6,470 nt of DNA from Porphyrobacter sp. (GTDB taxonomy: Bacteria > Pseudomonadota > Alphaproteobacteria > Sphingomonadales > Sphingomonadaceae), in NCBI GenBank assembly GCA_014359685.1, contig JACIYY010000224.1, positions 1 to 6,470 of the forward strand, read 5' to 3'. Under the pieces are notes generated by a model. The model saw nothing but the letters and a program-made list of their open reading frames with translations, made no database searches and had not been told where the DNA came from. Of this stretch, positions 1 through 5,894 are shown in pieces (position 1 is the stretch's first letter; each line of letters opens with the position of its first letter). Made by a program: the position numbers and the translations under genes.

Positions 1-650
1 TCTATGGCACGCGCGCGGCGCTCGACCGGATGCTGCCGCGCGGACGCGGCTCGATCGTGCTGGTCGGCAGCGCGCTGGCCTATCGCGGGATTCCCCTGCA
101 ATCGGCCTATTGCGGGGCCAAGCACGCGATCCAGGGGTTTCAGGATTCGCTGCGGGCGGAGCTGATCGCGGCCAAATCCGGCATCAATGTCAGCATGGTC
201 CAGCTGCCGGGGGTGAACACCCCGCAGTTCGACTGGATCCGCACCCGGATGCCGATGAAGCCGAGACCTGCCAGCCCGCCCTATCAGCCGGAGATCGCGG
301 CCGAGGCGATCCATTACGCCGCGTTCCACCGCCGTAAGGAGATCAAGCTGGGCCTGCCCACCTGGACGGCGGTGTGGGGCGACCGGCTGGCCTCTCCGCT
401 GGTCGACCGCTATCTCGCCGCCACCGGCATCGCCAGCCAGCAATCGGACGACCCGATCCCGCCCGGCCGCCGCGACAATCTCTACGATCCGGTGCCGGGC
501 GATCATGGCGCACACGGCCGGTTCGATGCCACCGCACGCACCCGCTCGCCGCAATTGTGGCTGACCACGCACCGCGCGCAGGCGGCGCTGGGCTTCGGCA
601 CGGCGCTGCTCGCGGGCGGCCTCGCCTGGGCGGTCGCGCGGCGGCGCTAG
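1..650 (+). CDS. SDR family oxidoreductase with C-terminal membrane helix (5' partial)
   Basis: This is a classical short-chain dehydrogenase/reductase, an NAD(P)-dependent enzyme that oxidises an alcohol or reduces a ketone; the substrate cannot be read from the sequence. The reading frame is open from the window edge (first full codon at position 3), so the Rossmann glycine motif and the catalytic Asn lie to the left. Numbering from that codon, the SDR active site is visible: Ser23 in IVLVGS, Tyr36 and Lys40 in YCGAK, with the usual 13-residue Ser-Tyr spacing. The stretch VQLPGVNTPQF matches the P-G region after the core strand that contacts the cofactor. About 100 residues follow the core, ending in a hydrophobic helix (residues 194-212) and RRR, so the enzyme is probably held at the inner membrane by its C-terminus. 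The ATG at position 30 is internal, not the start. The TAG stop directly abuts the stop codon of the convergent permease gene. Family assignment is firm; the role is unknown. Confidence 0.9.
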   Translation, partial: YGTRAALDRMLPRGRGSIVLVGSALAYRGIPLQSAYCGAKHAIQGFQDSLRAELIAAKSGINVSMVQLPGVNTPQFDWIRTRMPMKPRPASPPYQPEIAAEAIHYAAFHRRKEIKLGLPTWTAVWGDRLASPLVDRYLAATGIASQQSDDPIPPGRRDNLYDPVPGDHGAHGRFDATARTRSPQLWLTTHRAQAALGFGTALLAGGLAWAVARRR

Positions 651-3206
651 CTACAGCGCGCGCAGGCTCTGCGCCGGGCGCGCGCGCAGCACCGGCAGCG
701 AGGCGCCGAGGGCGAAGGCGAGCACCAGCGCGATGCCGCCACCCAGCACCGCCAGCACGCGCGGCCAGTCGGGCAGCCAGTCGAACCCGAACAGCTGCGT
801 CATCACCAGCCACGCCAGCGCGCTGCCCAAAGCCAGCGCCACCAGGGCCAGCACCGCCGCCAGGATCGCGAACTCGGCCAGCTGGAGCAGCAGCAGCTGG
901 CGGGTGCTGGCACCCAGCACGCGCAGGATCACGCTGTCATAGGTCCGTTGCGAGCGCGCCGCGGCGATGGCGCCGAGCAGCACCGCGATCCCGGCCAGCA
1001 CCGCGACCGATGCCGCCGCAAGGATCGCCAGCGCGACCTGCCCCAGCATCGCGCGCGCCTGCACCAGCAGCGGCCCGACCTCGATCACCGAGCTGGAGGG
1101 AAAGGCGAGCGCAAGGTCGCGCAGCAGCCCGGCCGCGCTGGCGCCCGGCGGCACAGCGATGGTCGCGGCGACGTTGTGCGGCGCGTCCTTGAGCGTATTG
1201 GGCGAGAACACCAGCACGTGATTGAAGCCAAGGCTCTCCCAGTCGATCCGCCGCAGGCTCGCCACCCGTGCGCTCCGCTCCACGCCCAGCAAACCGATGG
1301 TCAGCATATCGCCGACCTCCAGCCCGATGGCGTCGGCCAGATCCGCATCGACCGAGACCAGCGGCTCGCCCGCATAGCCGGGCGGCCACCATTCGCCCGC
1401 GACCAGCGTATTGCCCTGCGGCAACGTGTCCGAATAGGTCAGGCCCCGTTCGCCGCGCAGCGCCCAGGCATCCTCGGGCAGCTCCTCCAGTTCGGCCACC
1501 ACGGTCGGGTCCGCGGCCGGCCCGTAGGACAGGATCGCGCCGCGCAGGGTGGGCACCGCCTCGATCACGGCACCCGGGACGCGGTCCCGCACAATATCCT
1601 CGAAGGCGGCGAGCCGGTCGCGGGGCACGTCGAGCGCAAAGTAGTCGGGGGCGCGATCGGGCACGCTGCGCCGGATATTGGCGTCGAGGCTGGTCTGCAC
1701 CGCCGCCAGCAGGACGAAGGCCGACAGGCCGAAGCCGAGCGCGGTGACCAGAGAGGCGGTGGCCGCGCCGGGGCGATGCAGATTGGCGAGCGCCGCGCGC
1801 GCGATCGGCCCGGCGGGGCGCGGCGCCCGTGCGGCCAGCCACCGGATCAGCCAGCCGAGCCCGGCCAGCAGCGCCAGCAGCGCCGCCGCGCCGGCCAGGA
1901 ACAGCGCGGTCAGCTCCGGCTGCGGCGAGCCGAGCAGCGACAGCGCCACGATGCCGGCAAGCCCCAGCCCCACCGGCCATGTGGCCGCGCGCCGGTTCCG
2001 CGCCAGCGGCGCCACACGCGCGCGCATCAGCGCCATCGCCGGAACGTCGCGCGCGCGCAGCAGCGGCGGCGCGGCGAATACCAGCACCACCAGCAGCCCG
2101 AACAGCGCCGCGCGCAGCAGCGCCGCAGCATCGATCACCAGCCCGGCCCGGACCGGCAGCAGATCGCCCAGCGCGCCAGCCAGCAGCGGCGTTACCAGCA
2201 CGCCCGCCGCCAGCCCCGCCAGCGATCCGGCCAGCGCGGCCGCGCCGACCTGCAGCGCATAGATGCGCGCGATGTCACCGCTGGTCGCGCCCAGGATCTT
2301 CAAGGTGGCGATGCTGGCCCGCCGCGCCTCCAGATAGGAGGCGACGCCGCCGCCGATCCCGATCCCGGCGATCACCAGCGCGGCAAGACCCACCAGAGTC
2401 AGGAACTCGCCCATCCGCCCGACGAACCGCTCGGCGCCGGGGGAGGCACGGTCGCGGGTGGTGATGTCGAGCCCGGCACCGGGAAAGCGGGCCTGCAAAG
2501 CCTCCTCCACCGCGTGCGGGTCGGCGGCCCCGGAAAAGCGCACCCGGGTCTTGGTCTCGTACATCGATCCGGGCGCGATCAGCCCGGCGCGCTGCGGCAG
2601 GTCGAGCGGCACGATCATCGTCTGGCCGAGCTGGAAGCCCTCGCTCAGCCGGTCCGGCTCCTCGGCGATGATCCCGCCGACGGTCAGGTCCGCGCTGCCG
2701 ATGCGGACGCGGTCGCCGGGGCGCACCCCCAGCCGCTCGGCGGCGCCCGGTGCGAGCCATGCCTGGCCCGGCGGCGGAGCGCCCATCCTGTGCCCGCCAT
2801 CGAGCATCAGCGTTCCGTAGAGCGGCCAATTGGTATCCACCGCCTTCAGCTCGACCGGCGCGGCGGCCTCGCCCGCGCTGGCGGTGGCCTGCATCCGCAG
2901 GCCCTGCGAGACGGTGCCGTAGCGTTCGAGGAAGGCGGTCTCATCCCCGGTCAGCGGGCGCTGCCACACCTCGACCTCGAGATCGCCGCCCAGCAGCACC
3001 TGCCCCTGCGCATCCAGCTCGCCCCCGATCGCCGCTGTCAGCGTGCCGATCGCGGCGAGTGCGCCTACGCCCAGGAACAGGCACACCAGCAGCAGGCGCA
3101 GGCCGCGGAACCGCCCGTTGAGGTCGCGCCGCGCGATCCGCCACGCGGCCCGCCAGTCCATCGCCGCCCGTTCGGATGCGGCGCGGCCCGCTGCGCGCTC
3201 AGCCAT
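651..3206 (-). CDS. ybbP: YbbP-type ABC transporter permease (FtsX/MacB superfamily, 10 TM)
   Basis: This is the inner-membrane permease of a MacB/Lol-superfamily ABC transporter, which uses ATP hydrolysis in the cytoplasm to move periplasmic domains rather than pump through a channel. From the ATG at 3206 it has 851 residues, near the roughly 800 of E. coli YbbP. I count ten helices, near residues 36-58, 268-291, 315-343, 362-383, 410-426, 432-457, 480-503, 724-748, 775-802 and 817-840. Two large periplasmic regions (about 60-267 and 508-722) follow helices 1 and 7, so the protein is a tandem FtsX duplication. Each half has the cytoplasmic signature that docks on the ATPase: ATLKILGAT (300-308) and VILRVLGAST (759-768). 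The ATPase gene lies directly upstream and overlaps by 8 bases, with the ATG inside ATGGCTGA, implying translational coupling. No clear Shine-Dalgarno site is seen; an in-frame ATG at 3161 (MDWRAAW...) is a plausible alternative start. The substrate is inferred only from the tesA-like neighbour. Confidence 0.92.
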   Translation of the reverse strand: MAERAAGRAASERAAMDWRAAWRIARRDLNGRFRGLRLLLVCLFLGVGALAAIGTLTAAIGGELDAQGQVLLGGDLEVEVWQRPLTGDETAFLERYGTVSQGLRMQATASAGEAAAPVELKAVDTNWPLYGTLMLDGGHRMGAPPPGQAWLAPGAAERLGVRPGDRVRIGSADLTVGGIIAEEPDRLSEGFQLGQTMIVPLDLPQRAGLIAPGSMYETKTRVRFSGAADPHAVEEALQARFPGAGLDITTRDRASPGAERFVGRMGEFLTLVGLAALVIAGIGIGGGVASYLEARRASIATLKILGATSGDIARIYALQVGAAALAGSLAGLAAGVLVTPLLAGALGDLLPVRAGLVIDAAALLRAALFGLLVVLVFAAPPLLRARDVPAMALMRARVAPLARNRRAATWPVGLGLAGIVALSLLGSPQPELTALFLAGAAALLALLAGLGWLIRWLAARAPRPAGPIARAALANLHRPGAATASLVTALGFGLSAFVLLAAVQTSLDANIRRSVPDRAPDYFALDVPRDRLAAFEDIVRDRVPGAVIEAVPTLRGAILSYGPAADPTVVAELEELPEDAWALRGERGLTYSDTLPQGNTLVAGEWWPPGYAGEPLVSVDADLADAIGLEVGDMLTIGLLGVERSARVASLRRIDWESLGFNHVLVFSPNTLKDAPHNVAATIAVPPGASAAGLLRDLALAFPSSSVIEVGPLLVQARAMLGQVALAILAAASVAVLAGIAVLLGAIAAARSQRTYDSVILRVLGASTRQLLLLQLAEFAILAAVLALVALALGSALAWLVMTQLFGFDWLPDWPRVLAVLGGGIALVLAFALGASLPVLRARPAQSLRAL
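3199..3206 (-). other. ATGGCTGA stop/start overlap of the transporter genes
   Basis: The ATPase stop codon TGA (3201-3199) lies inside the first eight bases of the permease reading frame, whose ATG is at 3206-3204. There is no strong ribosome binding site in front of this ATG, so ribosomes finishing the ATPase probably re-initiate here, which would keep the two subunits in step. If the ATG at 3161 is the true permease start, the genes are instead separated by 37 bases and this reading falls away. Confidence 0.55.
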
Positions 3207-3870
3207 CGCTGTCGGAGGCGATGCGGCCGTCGGCGAGCGTGACGATCCGGCGGCAGCGCGCGGCCAGCGCCTCGTCATGGGTGATGATGATCAGCGTCGC
3301 GCCGGTCTCGGCACGGCGGGCGAACAGCAGGTCGACGATGCCTGCGCCGGTCACCGCGTCGAGATTGCCGGTCGGCTCGTCGGCGAACAGCAGCGGCGGG
3401 CGCGGCGCGAGCGCGCGGGCGATGGCGACACGCTGCTGCTCTCCGCCCGAAAGCTGCGCCGGGTAGTGCGTCAGGCGATGGCCCAGCCCCACCGCTGCCA
3501 GCTCGTCGGCCGCGCGCGCCCAGGCGTCGGGCTCGCCCGCCAGCTCCAGCGGGGTGGCGACGTTCTCCTGCGCACTCATCGTCGGCAGCAGATGGAAGGC
3601 CTGCAGCACGATGCCGATCCTGCCGCGCCGGGCCAATGCGAGCGCGTTCTCGTCGAGCGACGTGAAGTCCTCCCCCGCCACGCGCAGCGATCCGCCGCTC
3701 GCGCGCTCCAGCCCGGTCAGCACCGCCATCAGCGAGCTCTTGCCCGATCCCGAGGGGCCGAGCAGGGCCAGCGTCTCCCCCGCCGCGACGGTGAGGTCGA
3801 TGCCCTTCAGGATGGGGACGGCGGCGGCCCCTTGTCCCAGCGTCAGGCGCAGGTCGCGCGCGGCGATCAT
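3199..3870 (-). CDS. ybbA: YbbA/LolD-type ABC transporter ATP-binding protein
   Basis: This is the cytoplasmic ATPase subunit that powers the adjacent permease. The 223-residue protein carries every expected ABC element: Walker A GPSGSGKS (38-45), Q-loop glutamine 90 in VLQAFHLLP, the signature LSGGEQQ (140-146), Walker B LLFADE (160-165) with catalytic Glu165, the D-loop GNLD (168-171) and the switch histidine 198 in ITHD. The form LSGGEQQRVAIARAL with ADEPTGNLD is typical of the LolD/MacB/FtsE class, and the length fits YbbA/LolD (about 225-230). The ATG at 3870 was chosen because MIAARDLRLTLG is the normal N-terminus of the family; an in-frame GTG at 3885 would add five residues, and neither start has a good ribosome binding site. 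It heads the two-gene operon and is divergent from the tesA-like esterase gene, which favours YbbA over LolD: a LolD would normally lie beside a 4-TM lolC/lolE permease. Confidence 0.95.
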   Translation of the reverse strand: MIAARDLRLTLGQGAAAVPILKGIDLTVAAGETLALLGPSGSGKSSLMAVLTGLERASGGSLRVAGEDFTSLDENALALARRGRIGIVLQAFHLLPTMSAQENVATPLELAGEPDAWARAADELAAVGLGHRLTHYPAQLSGGEQQRVAIARALAPRPPLLFADEPTGNLDAVTGAGIVDLLFARRAETGATLIIITHDEALAARCRRIVTLADGRIASDSDG

Positions 3871-3929
3871 GGGGGGACTTGTCACGCCCGGGCGATGGCA
3901 TAGCTGGGGGAGCCGGACAAGGAGGTTGC
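3871..3929 (+). promoter_or_regulatory. Divergent intergenic region between ybbA-like and tesA-like genes
   Basis: These 59 bases separate two genes read outward, so the promoters of both should lie here or within the start of the opposite gene. I see a perfect 10-base palindrome, CGCCCGGGCG (3885-3894), near the middle, which could be an operator but is GC-only and may be chance. A TTGTCA at 3879-3884 resembles a -35 box on the plus strand, but no convincing -10 box sits at normal spacing. The shared region suggests the esterase and transporter could be co-regulated. Confidence 0.4.
3919..3925 (+). promoter_or_regulatory. Strong Shine-Dalgarno site of the tesA-like gene
   Basis: AAGGAGG lies four bases before the ATG at 3930. 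It decides the start against an in-frame upstream ATG at 3879 and against the ATG at 3948, which would sit 22 bases from it. It is the only near-perfect ribosome binding site I see in the window; the start at 3930 also gives a proper lipoprotein signal. Confidence 0.8.
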
Positions 3930-4649
3930 ATGCGCCACGGACAGAGGATGACGATCGGGGCCGCCGCGCTCGCGGGCGCGATGGCGCTGGCAAGCTGCGG
4001 CGCCGAGCCCGACAGGTCGGCGCCCGCCGCCGTCCAGCGCCCGGCCGTGGTGCCGGCGCAGCAGCCGGCACCGATCGCCGGACCCGCGCGGCACATCCTG
4101 GCCTTCGGTGACAGCCTGTTCGCCGGATACGGGCTGGCGCAGGGCGAGAGCTATCCCGACCGGCTGGAGGCGGCACTGCGCGCGCGGGGCATCGACGCGC
4201 GGGTCAGCAACGCCGGGGTGTCGGGCGACACCACCGCCGCCGGCCGCCAGCGGCTCGCTTTCGTGCTCGACAATGCCGAGCCGGCGCCCGATTTCGCCCT
4301 TGTCGAGCTGGGCGGCAATGACCTGCTGCGCGGTCTCCCCCCGGCGCAGACGCGCGACAATCTCGACGCGATCCTCGCCGAGCTGGACCGGCGCGACATC
4401 CCGGCGATGCTGTTCGGCCTGCGCGCGCCGCCCAATCTGGGCGACGCCTATCTGCGCGACTTCAACGCCATCTATCCCGATCTTGCCGAGAAATACGACA
4501 TCCCGCTGGTGCCGTTCTTCCTCGAAGCGGTCGCCACCCGGCCGGACCTCGTCCAGCCCGATCGCATCCACCCCACCGCCGACGGCATCGACGCGATGGT
4601 TGCCGCCACGCTCGACGATGTGATGGGCGCGCTGCCCGAGGACGATTGA
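3930..4649 (+). CDS. tesA: TesA-type GDSL/SGNH arylesterase, predicted lipoprotein
   Basis: This is a serine hydrolase of the SGNH family (arylesterase / thioesterase I / lysophospholipase L1) that cleaves ester or thioester bonds of lipid-like molecules in the periplasm. The 239-residue precursor shows all conserved blocks: FGDSL with nucleophile Ser62, NAGVSGDT with oxyanion Gly99, LGGND with Asn130, and DRIHP with Asp211 and His214. The N-terminus is a lipoprotein signal: basic residues MRHGQR, a hydrophobic stretch, then the lipobox LASC with Cys23. Residues 24-54 are a Pro/Ala/Gln-rich linker before the catalytic domain. E. coli TesA has an ordinary cleaved signal peptide, so lipid anchoring is a difference. 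The gene is divergent from the ybbA-ybbP-like operon, the same arrangement as E. coli tesA; COG descriptions link those transporter genes to lysophospholipase L1, and a TesA-YbbAP complex has been reported, as I recall. The start is fixed by AAGGAGG. The exact substrate is unknown; class assignment is firm. Confidence 0.93.
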   Translation: MRHGQRMTIGAAALAGAMALASCGAEPDRSAPAAVQRPAVVPAQQPAPIAGPARHILAFGDSLFAGYGLAQGESYPDRLEAALRARGIDARVSNAGVSGDTTAAGRQRLAFVLDNAEPAPDFALVELGGNDLLRGLPPAQTRDNLDAILAELDRRDIPAMLFGLRAPPNLGDAYLRDFNAIYPDLAEKYDIPLVPFFLEAVATRPDLVQPDRIHPTADGIDAMVAATLDDVMGALPEDD

Positions 4650-4651
4650 CC

Positions 4652-4670
4652 CGGCTCACTTTGCGAGCCG
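4652..4670. terminator. Hairpin after the tesA-like gene
   Basis: CGGCTC and GAGCCG form a perfect 6-base-pair stem around a 7-base loop, three bases after the tesA-like stop codon. No T-run follows on either strand, so it is not a textbook intrinsic terminator, though GC-rich alphaproteobacteria often lack one. It lies between convergent genes and could act in either direction. Confidence 0.4.
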
Positions 4671-4676
4671 CCCGAC

Positions 4677-4691
4677 GCCGCAATCAGCGGC
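4677..4691. terminator. Second hairpin, next to the recF stop
   Basis: GCCGC and GCGGC form a perfect 5-base-pair stem around the loop AATCA, four bases from the recF stop codon. It is probably the recF-side partner of the hairpin at 4652-4670. There is no T-run, and a 5-base GC stem can arise by chance in this composition, so support is modest. Confidence 0.35.
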
Positions 4692-4694
4692 CAC

Positions 4695-5780
4695 TCACCC
4701 GACCCGCTCGACCGAACCGCCGAACACGCGCCACACCGCAGCTGTCCCGGCCAGCGCGGCGAAGGGAGCCAGCTCGGTTCCGGTCATCCACACCTGCGCC
4801 GCCCCCTCCTCCAGCCGCTCGAACAGCGCCTCGCGCCGCAGCGGGTCGAGATGGGCGGCGATCTCGTCGAGCAGCAGCACGCCGGGCCGGCCGGCGCTGG
4901 CGAGAGCGGCATGGGCCAGGGTCAGGGCGATCAGCATCGCCTTCTGCTCGCCGGTCGAACACAGCGCCGCCGGCTGGGCCTTGCGCGCCATGGTCACCGC
5001 CAGCTCGTCGCGCTGGGGGCCGGTCAGCGTCCGCCCGGCCTCGCGGTCGCGCCCGCGGCTGGCGGCGTGCGCCTGCGCCAGTTCGGCCTCCTCCAGCGGC
5101 CCGCCCGGCCGATAGGCAAGAACGGGGCGGGCGAACGGTTCGTCCGGCTGGCTGGCGAGCGCCTGCGACAGCCGCTCCACCAGCGCCGCCCGGCGCCACG
5201 CCAACGCCGCGCCTGTCTCCGCCAGCGGGCGCTCTGTGGCCTCGATCCAGCCTTCGTCGGCCGCCGGGTCCGCCAGCAGGCGGTTGCGTTCGCGCAGCGC
5301 CCGCTCGAACCGCGCCGCCAGTGCCGCATGATCAGGAAACAGCGCCACGGCCAGCCGATCCATGTAGCGGCGACGGGCGCCGGCGCTGTCGGCAAACAGG
5401 CCGTCCATTGCCGGGGTCAGCCAGCCGATCGCCAGCCATTCGCCAAGGCTCGCCGCGCTCGCTTCGGCGCCGTTGACCTGCACCAGCCGCCGCCCCGGCC
5501 GGTCGGGGGCGGTGCCGGTGCCGATCGCGACCGGCTCCGCCGCGTCGCGGCGATACAGATCGGCACTGACCGCGAATCCGCGCCCGCTATCCGCCATGGC
5601 CATGTCGGCGAGCGCAGCGCGGCGCAGGCCGCGTCCGGGCGCGAACAGCGACAGCGCCTCCAGCACATTGGTCTTGCCCGCCCCGTTCTCCCCAACCAGG
5701 AGGTTGAGCGCACAGGTGCCGTCCAGCCGGGTCGCGGCGTGGTTGCGGAAGGCGGAAAGCGTGATCCGGTCGAGCGCCAT
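4695..5780 (-). CDS. recF: DNA replication/repair protein RecF
   Basis: RecF is an SMC-like ATPase that binds gapped DNA and, with RecO and RecR, helps load RecA onto single-stranded regions for repair and SOS induction. The 361-residue protein has the family's usual length. The N-terminus has the hallmark ITLSAFRNHA followed by Walker A GENGAGKT (30-37, Lys36). The C-terminal half has the ABC-type signature STGEQKAML (275-283) and Walker B VLLLDEIAAHLD with Asp305 and Glu306. The middle arm (DRLAVALFPDHAAL, RNRLLADP) matches RecF. The ATG at 5780 gives the expected N-terminus; only a weak GGCGG lies in front of it. It is not beside dnaA or dnaN within this window, unlike the classical dnaA-dnaN-recF order. 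It follows the yhhQ-like gene on the same strand after 114 bases, so it may be co-transcribed or have its own promoter, and it converges on the tesA-like gene across 45 bases. Confidence 0.96.
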   Translation of the reverse strand: MALDRITLSAFRNHAATRLDGTCALNLLVGENGAGKTNVLEALSLFAPGRGLRRAALADMAMADSGRGFAVSADLYRRDAAEPVAIGTGTAPDRPGRRLVQVNGAEASAASLGEWLAIGWLTPAMDGLFADSAGARRRYMDRLAVALFPDHAALAARFERALRERNRLLADPAADEGWIEATERPLAETGAALAWRRAALVERLSQALASQPDEPFARPVLAYRPGGPLEEAELAQAHAASRGRDREAGRTLTGPQRDELAVTMARKAQPAALCSTGEQKAMLIALTLAHAALASAGRPGVLLLDEIAAHLDPLRREALFERLEEGAAQVWMTGTELAPFAALAGTAAVWRVFGGSVERVG

Positions 5781-5894
5781 GGACCGCCGGCGACTAGGCG
5801 ATCCCCCAGGCGCACGCCACCGCGATCGGCAACATCCGAAGACGCGCGAACGCCGGGCCGCGCTCCCCTGCGCTGATCCGCCAGCTGCGTGCTT
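5781..5894 (-). promoter_or_regulatory. Spacer between yhhQ-like gene and recF
   Basis: This 114-base spacer lies upstream of recF on the coding strand. I find no convincing sigma-70 boxes, hairpin terminator, riboswitch or exact SOS box in it. It is long enough for a recF promoter, but the sequence does not show one I would defend. Confidence 0.25.

Noticed and set aside
840..910. Repeated CAGCAGC/GCCAGC motifs as a possible repeat array here and elsewhere in the permease gene.
   Set aside because: They encode Leu/Ala-rich membrane helices in a GC-rich codon set and show no regular unit or spacing.
948..3242. A 764-codon open frame on the plus strand across the permease gene.
   Set aside because: Its protein is Arg/Gln/Gly/His-rich without domains, typical of a GC-rich antisense shadow; the minus strand holds a full FtsX-type permease.
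3879..3904. TTGTCA followed by CATAGC as a sigma-70 promoter for the tesA-like gene.
   Set aside because: The spacer is only 14 bases and the -10 match is poor; I kept only the intergenic region as a likely promoter zone.
3882..4571. A 229-codon minus-strand frame across the tesA-like gene.
   Set aside because: It is the complement of a gene with all SGNH motifs and a strong ribosome binding site, and shows no recognisable domain.
5794..5835. A 13-codon minus-strand frame (MLPIAVACAWGIA) ending 13 bases before recF, a possible leader peptide.
   Set aside because: It has no ribosome binding site, no attenuator-like hairpins after it, and 13 codons is easily reached by chance; the longer frame it belongs to is a shadow of the yhhQ-like gene.
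5838..5851. GAAG-N6-GAAC upstream of recF, resembling the alphaproteobacterial SOS box GTTC-N7-GTTC (on the other strand).
   Set aside because: One half-site has a mismatch and the spacing is 6 instead of 7, so it does not meet the consensus.
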